From Sphaerolaimus hirsutus (Eukaryota; Nematoda; Chromadorea; Monhysterida; Sphaerolaimidae), in the NCBI GenBank assembly GCA_964036195.1, contig OZ038450.1, positions 932,701 through 996,700 on the forward strand: DNA of 64,000 nt. Reading direction: 5' to 3'. Positions 55,322 through 64,000 of the stretch are shown piece by piece. The notes under the pieces were generated by a model. The model had not been told where the DNA came from. It made no database searches and worked only from the letters and a program-made list of their open reading frames with translations. A program made the position numbers and the translations under genes. Positions within the stretch are counted from its first letter, which is position 1. Each line of letters starts with the position of its first letter.

Positions 55322-56348
55322 TAACGATGGCAAAAAAAGATTCGAAAATTCGAAAATATTTTCGAATTTTCAAATTTTTTTGGAATTTTCGAATTTTTAT
55401 TCCACCACTGGAAAGAACACTTAAAAATCGATTTTTTTGGAAAAAAATCGAAAATTCGAAAATTCATAAATTCGAAAATAGTTTTCGAATTTTTCAGGGA
55501 ATTCAAGGAAATAAAACACATTCTTAGGTTCTATGTGCTAAATGGATCGATAATTGATACGCGGTGCGTCTGGAAAAGTCTATCGAAACAGAAAAAAACA
55601 CCAATGAACGTTGAAATGGTATCCATGGCAGACACATAGCTGGAATCGGGGAAGGCATTTTAGGGGGTGGGTCCACCAGACTTTGTGTCGCCACATTCTG
55701 TTGCACTCAACCAGATTGTTTCGTTATTTTGAATCGTCCCCCAGTCCCAAGAAGGGGGGGGGGTCTATTTATAAAAAAAGGTGTTGATTTTACATGGCCG
55801 ATGTGGCTAGTTGACTTTGAAGCTTAATAACTTGGTCATTTCTTGGCTGATTTGGACCGTTGAATACTTAAAATGATCTGCACAACCTGTAGATTCCATT
55901 TTTGAGGTTGGATTAGTGATGTATGAATTAATTATACAATTTGACACAGTATTTCAATGTGTAAAATAAATTTTTCTGAACATGCCGTCATATACTTGAT
56001 ATAAATACTGTATATCCTCGAATTAGTCTCGGGGTGGGGGGGGGGGGTTGCAGGAATGTGCAGGGATGCACCAAGCACCCATAACTATTTCAACATGACT
56101 ACTTAACAGCTCAAAGCTCTTAATTCAATATTTTTGCAAAAAAATTCGAAAAGTATGTAAAAAAATTCGAAAATTACCCAAAAACATTCGAAAATTGCCC
56201 AAAAAGATTCAAAAATTCAAAAATTCGAAAATTAAATTTGAAATTAAAAAATTAATTTGAGGAAAAATTCGAAAATTCAAAAATTCATTTAGGAAAAAAC
56301 ACTTAAAAATTTAAATACTTTTTTTTTTCGGAGGGTTTGCCATCGTTA
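55322..56348. mobile_element. hAT-like MITE, TAACGATGGC ends
   Basis: Inverted ends TAACGATGGCAAA / TTTGCCATCGTTA are flanked by a perfect 8-bp duplication GCCCCCAC (55314-55321 and 56349-56356). Subterminal AAAATTCGAAAATTCG arrays occur at both ends. It lies in the last Polycomb intron. Confidence 0.87.
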
Positions 56349-57427
56349 GCCCCCACATACTTCTACTGTGTGTAGCATCACTGTCAATGTATTAGCCTTC
56401 TCTTACAGCCTTATTTAAGCACTATTCCATGCTGAACTTCACTTGAAGTCACGAACGTTTGACAACAGGCTATATATGTAACAAGTCAACATAAAATGGA
56501 TATTTTTGAATGAAATCACTGTTTATAATACTATCACATGACTCCACAGTCATAATATGACCACAATAGACATAACAATACATTGTCTGACACTGAACAT
56601 AGACATATTTTTTCTCTATATCCCCATTTTGGACGATTTTAAAAAATCTGATTTAAATTTTTAAAAAATCAATTTTTTTACAAATTTTTTTAAATAAAAA
56701 ATCAAGGCGTTTAAAAAAAATTGATTTTTTTCCAACCCTAGGCCAGATATCATATACAACACCATCCCACGATATTTGCTAGATGACACATTTTACAACA
56801 GACAAGTAAATATCTTGATACAAGTTGTACATGCGCTGTTATTTTCACTGCGTTACTGCACGTGCACACACGCAGTTATTTTTTGTACGCATTCTTGTTC
56901 ACTGTCTTTTTTGTAGTTCTACGCTTTTTCTAAAACTAGGCCGTGTGAAATATCTTTTATGTTTTTAGTACCCGGGTATTCCGGCACGGAAAGCGTACGG
57001 ATATTTTAGGAAAGCGTAAGCGTAAGTATAAATACCCATTTACCCGGGTATTTCGGGTAAGCGTAAATACGCTTTCGCAACTCAGGTTATTGGGGGTGGG
57101 ACATTGAGGTTTGGAAGATTCCTAGAATCGACGGAAATCTAGGTTTTTAGTATTTATAATAAAGTTGAATTAGCAGCGTCACGCAAAATGCGATGTCACG
57201 TACGTACAATTGAAACTTGAAAATTGAAACATTGAACTGGCCACGGCCGAGATGGCACGGCCGAAACGGGTGTCAACCCTGGAATCGACTCAGAAGAATG
57301 TATGTATTTTTTGAAGAAGATCCACAAAGAACAGGTAGAAATCACTACGAAAATGCTTCAATTTTACGCAACATGAGATTTCGCGTGGCGTTATAATTTC
57401 AACTGAAAATAAGCTCTACGTTCACAG

Positions 57428-57995
57428 ACACGACAAGCCGGGGCGATCACCTGTACAAACAGGAACAAGCACCAAACGAAAGCGGCCGACATCATGTGCA
57501 CGCAGTTCGCGCAGTCGCAGCGGCAACACTTCAAAGACGAGGAAAAGCGAGCCGCGCGGCGGCAAGAAACCACGGGCCGCGGCAGCGGGTGGCAGCGGCA
57601 AAGGTGCGCTGGGTCTGCGCCGCGTCGTGGTGCACGACAGCAGCAGCGACAACGACGACCCGCCGCCGGCACCGAGCGAGCCGACTGCGAGTGCCGCCGC
57701 GGCACAAGTCGATGCGGCTGGCAGCCAAGCGGCTTGCGTCGCAGCTGCCGCACCGGCCAAGGCTACGGAGGCGGCACAACAATCTATCGAAGCTGTTCAA
57801 ACGGACAGCTCCAAACGGACATTGGACGATATTCTGAGCGGCACGTCGAAGACTGTTTGCACGCCGGCGGAAAATGACTTTTTATCACATTCGCAATCGA
57901 TGGAAGCGGCGCCCGCGCATTTCCACTATCACCACTTGAGAACTTTAACCGATATCAAAGTGAACGATTCCACTGTGACTATTATTGAGCTGTGA
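57428..57995 (+). CDS. Pc: Polycomb/CBX homologue, exon 3 (basic linker and C-terminal box)
   Basis: Starts after TTCACAG with one base completing a codon, then HDKPGRSPVQTGTSTKRKRP and a long Ser/Arg/Lys-, Gly- and Ala-rich linker (PRAAAAGGSGKG, SDNDDPPP). It ends RTLTDIKVNDSTVTIIEL and TGA. The final TDIxVNxxTVTI motif is the CBX C-terminal box that binds RING1 and is needed for repression. The three exons total 741 nt, giving 246 aa, which is short for an insect Pc (about 390 aa) and in the range of small CBX proteins. Minus-strand open frames opposite are shadows. Confidence 0.85.
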
Positions 57996-58158
57996 TGAAG
58001 GGAGATCTGAACTGAAAACGTTTGAGGTCATTTTCGCAAGGTGACAAGTGATACGAAACATGTAACTGTAAAGTGTGTAGTAAAGTGTAAAGTAAATTTC
58101 AAAATTTGTCACTTAACTCATCCACTTTGCTTGACATTGTCCATTTCGCGAACTTTGG

Positions 58159-58308
58159 GCACACACTCCCAGATCCAATAAAATGTTCTGAAAAATGTCG
58201 AATGTCATGCAAACTGTCAAAAGTCATGTAAAATGCCCTGTGATTTTTAACACTTTGCATGACATTTGAAATTTTAAAGGGCATTTTACAGGGTCTCGGA
58301 GTGGCACC
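58159..58308. mobile_element. Fold-back element downstream of Polycomb gene
   Basis: CACACTCCCAGATCCAATAAA / CAGGGTCTCGGAGTGGCACC. It contains the first AATAAA (58177-58182) after the Polycomb stop codon. A more degraded copy is at about 59865-60030. Confidence 0.6.
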
Positions 58309-60277
58309 TCATTAAAGAAATGGTACTTAAATTCATAGACAAGGTATAGTAAGAGAGCATGCCAACAACTTTTTTCGTTGGCAGATCAGAAACCATCCAA
58401 CGCAGATCTTGAACAAGACAATTGTGATAGAAATACAAGAAAATCGATTGTACCATCGATTGAGATTTTTAGCAAAATGTTATAAACTATCGTGATTAGC
58501 ATTGAAAAAATTTCTGGGATACTTATATTAAAAAATCTCAGAAAATCTAAAAAAATATAAGATTTTGCCAAGATTTTCCAGAGAGATTTAATTATACATT
58601 TTTTCTGATTAAGAAAATGTTTCTATAAGAACATGTGTGGTGTATTGATTTTGACCAATGATAGAATATTCAGCAGAAAAAAACAAACAAAGCACAATAA
58701 TTTTAAATGGCTAACAGTGAAAATTTTGTGTATAGTGAATATTTGCTGGCCAATTGAATATGTATGTTATGAGGTTCTGTGGCTGGAACAATTGAGCAGT
58801 GAACAATTGCCATCAACCATTTCCCATTTCACTATGTGCTTGTTATACTCAGTTGTCCAGACGTGTTAAAAGTACTGAACTTTTTTCAAAGTACATACAT
58901 GGTCGGGCTGAAAAGTCCCTGGACAGTGCTCGCCATTCGCGCTAGGGGTAAGCTACGGTGATAAAATTTTAACACGTGTGTTTTTAACACGTGTGTTTTT
59001 AACACGTGTGTCAATATCAGGTTTTTTGACTCTCAAATTAACTAGTTTGTGCTTTTTGGCTGAAAAATTTGGCTGAAAAAGTTGTGTAATAAATTCTGTG
59101 GGGATCATCACCACATGTGAATGTGTATTCTGTTATGAGGAAAAATGTACCTAAATCGTATTTTTTGATTATTCAGATAGTACATGGTAGCTCAAAGTGT
59201 GCTGTCAGCAGACAATATTTGGTCATTATTAGAAATTGAGATTGAAAAGCTTAAACAACACAATACGCTTAATATCTACACTTGTGAATGGTTCAAATTT
59301 ACATAATTTAATTTAAGTTGAATGATTTTCTGAGATTTTTTTGGACTGCAAGAGATTTTCACAGAGATTTATTTATATTTTCATAAATGAACCGAGTGAT
59401 TTGATTATATTTTTTACTCGAGAGATTTTCTGAGATAATATTTAATTATTTTTTCTCAAAATCGGCCATTTTTCAATGCCAATCGTGATAAATATTTATG
59501 TAAATTCGTAATCTTTCTTTGTATGCGTTTCATATTGTGATATTTGAATGTGCAGATGTTTGGTGGTAATTTTTGGCCTGATCTGATGATGCCAATTGAA
59601 ATTTTGGAAATACAATCGTTAGATTATAAATAGTCAAGACTGGCTTTTAATTTGCACACCGACAAATTTGCTTGGCATCACGGCAGAATAACCACGCGAC
59701 ATCAATATTCTGAGCTTACCTTCTTACATTTTCCACACCGTGAAGTCATATTGCGAAAGCTTTACTCAAAAAAAATTTCTGTGCACTCAACGTCTACCGT
59801 ATATTCATGAATACCAAGTCTCCTGGGGGTCACTTATTTATAATATATGTGAGAGTTATCCGGAGTAGGACACAGTAAAATGTCATGCAGTGTCTAAAGT
59901 CATGTAACATTTCATGAAATATGAAAGACGTCCAGTGAAAAATGAAAATTCAACTTTTTTCGCGGCATTTCACACGACTGTTGCAACTTAGCATTCCGTT
60001 TGACATTGAAAAGTGACTGAGTACCCCCAGAAACACCATCACAAGAAAAAAAACTCGAACGTACAGCGTCTGAAACCTGACCTACCCGAAACTCTCAACT
60101 CAAGGGTGGACTACCTATTTATTTGAAGCAGACATCCTAGGCATTTTTAAGATTCTTCCATTGGAGCCACCGCGTGTGTTGCCAAATGTCTTGTGCGCTT
60201 TTGCGTACGTTCAAATATCTGTGCCGTAACAACATTTAAAAAATGTTGACAATTGATGCGAACTCACTTCAAACACC

Positions 60278-61047
60278 TAACGATGGCAATCAATAACAAA
60301 AAAACGAATAACGTGTTATTGAATTTTTCAAGTATTTTTTATGAAAATCCATATTTCATATGATGGAAACGTAAATTGAACATTGATCTATCAGCCCTGT
60401 GCCTGTAGACATATATGTATGTAAACGCGCTCGACATGTAGGTAAAATATAGCTACAAATAGGTATAAAACCATGTATATAGCGATTTGAAGGTGAAAAT
60501 TGACAAAATGGAACAAAAATTAACAATGTTGAGTGAAAAGATGTGAAAAATCGCTCAAAATTTGCTCCACATAAACAGATACCTAGATAGCTAAGCAATT
60601 TGCGGGGAGGGGCTTAGGGGAAAGTAGTCTGGAACATTTCCATGGGATAGATAGATGGCTGAGCGGCCTCCGGGATAGATTGATATTTTAGCTACCCGAT
60701 TTGGGGGTGGCTCCCCATTGGAAATACCTGCAACGGGGCTACATGTCAAGCGGGCTTACATGTCTAGGGAGCCTATACGTCCATCTATCCATAGCGGCAG
60801 AAAAAAAATATGCAGTAACAGTTTGTAAGGCCAAAGAATATTATAACATGTATTCAAAATTCACCACATTCAGCACCAATTCATCAAATGCTATAATTTG
60901 GTAAAAAAATTCAAAAAGTATTCAATAAATTCGAAATCTTGAAAACTAAATTCTAAACCTATTTTCAGAAAGTCACTTGAATTCGAACTGTCTTAGAAAA
61001 AACACTTAAAAATTTAAACACTTTTTGCAGAGGGTTTACCATCATTA
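60278..61047. mobile_element. hAT-like MITE, TAACGATGGC family, older copy
   Basis: TAACGATGGCAAT at the left and GGTTTACCATCATTA at the right; flanking octamers CAAACACC and CAAACCAG agree only in part. A further probable copy runs 34369-34798 (TAACGATGGCAAACT to TGCCATCGCTTA). Single right ends occur near 43720, 44935 and 53565. Confidence 0.6.
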
Positions 61048-62423
61048 CAAACCAGATCAACCAGATATTTCTGGGGCTGAATGACCGCGGAAAAATGTCC
61101 TAATTTTTGCGAGTGGTCAGCTTTTTATCTTTTTGGAAGTAAAACGCAATGTTGGTAAATATTTGTTGACATTTTTCACCAATGTTGGTAAATATTTGTT
61201 TAGATGCGGAATCCCATATATTTCTTTACTTAACGTATTTTATCTTATCAAAATATATTAACCGCGGGTGGGAGCTGATCATTTTGTCAATGTGAAGCAT
61301 ATTGAATTATAAATATTTTCATGTATTTTTCCCGTTGTGGGTTTGGGCATGCTGCATTTACTTCAGATAAGGGAGTAATACAAAAAATTGTCGGAACATG
61401 ATTTGTACACATAAGAAAAGTGATTCACGGAGGGGTTATTCGAATGGTGCGTTATGATTCAACAATACCTATACGGCATGTAGAAACTTTATGAAAACGT
61501 GTGACACATACGTGTGAATTTTTTCACATAAGGTTTGGATACAAAAACATAAGATTTGGATACACATTTATTTGATACACTATGCATGATGACATTTGTC
61601 TTTACATTTGACATTTGACTTTACATTTGACACATTGTGTGACAACAATTGACATTTGACTTTGCATTTGACTTTACATTTGACACTTTACTTAACTGGG
61701 CTTGAGTTGAGACCTACCCCCAGTAAACATTTGCAGAACAGTTTACTTGAATTTAGGATAAAAAATGCTTTTCAATTTACAGCACCAACCACCAAAATTA
61801 CTCAGTAACGAGAAAGTGATAATCGAGGCTAGAAATATAATCGAAATTATAAAAAATCGATGCGATATTCAAAGCAAAGTAACATATCGACATTTCTGAC
61901 GTTTTCTGACGAAAAAAATGAGCAACAGATCCCATAAGTGAATTCAAACGTTACACAGTAACCGTAAAACGTTACAAATCCATCACAAAAAATCACATTA
62001 CACCGATGTTTGTGTATAAGATTTATCACAGGCAGTTCACATCGAATCATCATCATGGATATAAGCCGCACCTAAAAAAACGTCTTGGCAAGTGTCCAAG
62101 TATTTGACGTGAAATTCTTCATTTCGACGTTTAGTAGCGGCGCATTCGGGTGGATCTCACGTAGGGCTGGGGTGAAATTGACGTTGAACGATTTTGTGAA
62201 ATGATTTTTCTTAACAACTGCAAGGGAGATGTTTGTGGATGGTGCGCTTTTTCGAACAATATGGCTTCGCTTTTGGGAAAAATTACATCGGGCTGAAATT
62301 CTGCTTCTCAAAGGCCTTTGGTAGAAAATTCTGGAAAATTCACTGGTAATCAACGCAGCAACTCTACGTATGGTAAAAAAAAATTAAATATCTATAGGCG
62401 ATAAAAAGTCTATCCGGTTGACC

Positions 62424-62600
62424 TGGTGCCAGTCCTGCACCCTGTAAAGTGGGAAGTGCCAAATATTATGTCAAACTTCATACAAATTTGTGAATTGTCA
62501 TGCAAAATGTCAAAAGATCAGTTACAAAATAATTTTTATATTTTAACTGACATTTAACATGACATTTGACACTTGGCACATTACAGGGCGCGGGACATGC
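62424..62600. mobile_element. Fold-back element beside minus-strand exon C
   Basis: TGGTGCCAGTCCTGCACCCTG / GGGCGCGGGACATGCC; on the minus strand it begins about 25 bp after the exon C donor. Confidence 0.65.
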
Positions 62601-62623
62601 CAAAGCACAGGCCCAGGACACAC

Positions 62624-62859
62624 CTGCGCGTGGGGATGCATGTGCACCTGCGGGGGTCCCATCTGCATGCCGTAGGCGAGCATGGGCTGCACTGGCTGCG
62701 GCCGCTGCTGCGGCAGCACGTGGTAGCCTTGCATGGGAGCGGCCGGCCCCGGCACGTGCACCACCGAGTGCCGCTGCACCTGCTTCTCGTACATGTACGG
62801 CCGCCAGCTGGGGCCGCCTGCAGCCGCGTGCCGCCCGCCGTCCATCGGGGAGATGGCAC
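62624..62859 (-). CDS. Unrecognised protein, minus-strand exon C
   Basis: Minus strand, after CCTCGCAG, phase 1 to 0, donor CAG|GTGTGT. It encodes AISPMDGGRHAAAGG, SWRPYMYEKQVQRHSVVHVP and a Pro/Gln/Met/His-rich tail (QMGPPQVHMHPHAQ). GC-rich third positions and clean splice sites support coding. It looks like a disordered region of a large scaffold or regulatory protein; I do not recognise the family. A fold-back element lies about 25 bp into the following intron (62424-62600). Confidence 0.65.
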
Positions 62860-63211
62860 CTGCGAGGGGGCCGCATTCGCATGGGCTATGGTTTCAGTTG
62901 GCATTGAAAAATGGGTCATTTTGAAAAACGTAATCAAATATAATCTCAGAGAATCTCTCGGAAATTTTTTAATATAATTATTCAGATAAAACCTTGAAAA
63001 ATATGAAAAAATATTATAACAATTTTGATATTTATGCAGCTATGGAGCTGTCGGGTCAGCAACAAACTTTAATCGTAACTGCAATCAATAACTACTGTAA
63101 CACAAAAACAGGCGTTTTTTTCCAATCGATGACTCCCATTTTCGACATTTCCGAATCCGTCCCATCCCACGCCGTCACAACTGCAACCTTGCACACCCCA
63201 ACTGCACTCAC

Positions 63212-63387
63212 GTCTCTCCCTATAGTGCTGCGCCCCCGGTGCGTCACCGTGCTGCTTGGTCCTGTGGCCGCGCGTCTTGCGGCCCTCTCTGCCGCTGTCT
63301 GACGGCGCTGGTGAATGTGACGAACTGCGGCGGGACGAATCGACGTGGGGCTGCGTGCGCCGCCTCTCTGCGTCGCGGTGACGGTGC
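63212..63387 (-). CDS. Unrecognised protein, minus-strand exon B
   Basis: Minus strand, after CAACCCAG, phase 2 to 1, donor C|GTGAGT. It encodes HRHRDAERRRTQPHVDSSRR, SSSHSPAPSDSGREGRKTRG and KQHGDAPGAQHYRER, a Ser/Arg/His-rich disordered region. Its single leftover base combines with the first two of exon C to make Arg, so the frame stays open across all three exons. Confidence 0.62.
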
Positions 63388-63730
63388 CTGGGTTGGGAAT
63401 TGATGTGGAAAGGTTTTTTTGTTTTATTTATTTTTAATAACTGGAGTTTTTATTCAATCTCAGACACACATCACATTTTTATTTTGCTGTCGCAGACAGG
63501 TTCATGTGAAAAAGTGTTTTGAATTGTATTTATACATTTTGTTATCAAATTTTCACCATTTTCAAGCAAAAATAGCGAAAAAAATTCAAAAATACTTGTT
63601 GAATCCACGAATTTTCAAAAAAAAATGTAAAAAATTCTTATGGCGAAATAAAAATAAGAAAATCCAGAAAAATTGCGAAAACAGTTTCGAATTTGCGAAT
63701 TCTCATTTGCCATGGCTAGCCAAATGGCAC

Positions 63731-63897
63731 CTGTGCTGAGCGCTGTGCGCGGGCGTGACTTCCCTGTCCCTGCTCTTGGTGCGTCTGTGCTCGGGGGGTT
63801 CCTCATAGATGGCCTCGTCTGCACTCAGCGCACCCCCCTCATCGAGCGGCGCCACGTAACTGCGCCGCTTGTGCGCACCCCCTTGCGACGAGGGCGT
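63731..63897 (-). CDS. Unrecognised protein, minus-strand exon A
   Basis: Minus strand, acceptor GCCGCCCAG, donor AG|GTGCCA, phase 0 to 2. It encodes TPSSQGGAHKRRSYVAPLDE, GGALSADEAIYEEPPEHRRT and KSRDREVTPAHSAQH. AIYEEPP could be a tyrosine-phosphorylation/SH2-binding type motif (inference). The gene must continue 5' beyond the right edge of the window, since no start codon is present, and 3' to the left of 62624. Confidence 0.62.
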
Positions 63898-64000
63898 CTG
63901 GGCGGCGGGGGGATCGAGTGGGCAAAGTTGATTGTGTATTTACCATGTTTTGATGAATGAAGTGTTCTTTTCCCAACACACACACTAGTTTACCGTACAC

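Larger units (their letters stand above)
57996..62423. other. Region between Polycomb and the minus-strand gene
   Basis: AT-rich, with fold-back copies, the 60278-61047 MITE, GAGATTTxxTTATATTTT repeats (58500-58600, 59330-59460) and TTAACACGTGTGTT tandem units (58970-59010). No exon was recognised; the 3' exons of the minus-strand gene may be here but are not identifiable by eye. Confidence 0.45.

Noticed and set aside
57391..57800. Minus-strand open frames opposite Polycomb exon 3
   Set aside because: Shadows of a GC-rich coding exon; the plus-strand frame carries the C-box and consistent splice phases.
58905..58960. GGTCGGGCTGAAAAGTCCC resembling a mariner end
   Set aside because: No inverted partner or transposase fragment was found nearby; too weak for a call.
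62478..62977. Several long open frames on both strands around exon C
   Set aside because: Only one minus-strand frame connects to exons A and B with compatible phase and good splice sites; the others are GC-rich shadows.

Overview
This is a repeat-rich animal (invertebrate) genomic window with small exons, GT-AG introns and no bacterial features. The organism type is inferred from its contents: an arthropod-style GABA-receptor-like anion channel, a Polycomb/CBX protein, two small secreted cysteine-rich peptides, and many hAT-like and TA-target MITEs. I cannot name the species.

Layout. (1) 1.67-28.12 kb, + strand: a Cys-loop (pentameric ligand-gated) chloride-channel subunit. Five exons encode the signal peptide and most of the extracellular domain. 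They are followed by two complete, diverged sets of the remaining exons (last ectodomain exon, M1-M2, M3, M3-M4 loop, M4, stop). Set A is at 5.5-14.2 kb and set B at 21.7-28.1 kb. All proposed junctions are phase-compatible, so one shared N-terminal half could be spliced to either pore half (about 560 aa for A and 525 aa for B). No second set of 5' exons was found for B. (2) 31.2-33.4 kb, - strand: a two-exon secreted inhibitor-cystine-knot-type peptide. (3) 37.0-38.1 kb, + strand: a secreted Asn/Gln/Gly-rich peptide ending in a ShK-type six-cysteine domain. (4) 45.7-47.7 kb: a hAT-like element with a perfect 8-bp target duplication that carries a decayed BEL/Pao pol fragment. (5) 51.5-58.0 kb, + strand: a three-exon Polycomb/CBX homologue (chromodomain and C-terminal box). 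Its first intron holds a nearly perfect inverted repeat with 258-bp arms. (6) 62.6-63.9 kb, - strand: three phase-consistent exons of an unrecognised Ser/Arg- and Pro/His/Gln-rich protein that continues off the window.

Most of the rest is transposable-element material. Several hAT-like MITE families show exact 8-bp duplications. A TA-target MITE family has CCGTATTTCCTCGAAATA ends. There is also a second TA-target MITE, a mariner-like MITE, long-inverted-repeat elements with 8-9-bp duplications, and a fold-back family with TGCCAGTCCCAGACCCTGTAAA-like ends. One copy of the fold-back family makes up almost exactly one intron of channel set A, with splice sites formed at the duplicated AGG target. 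Another covers the proposed channel start codon.

Exon boundaries are inferred from reading frame, splice motifs and remembered family conservation. No alignment or transcript data were available.
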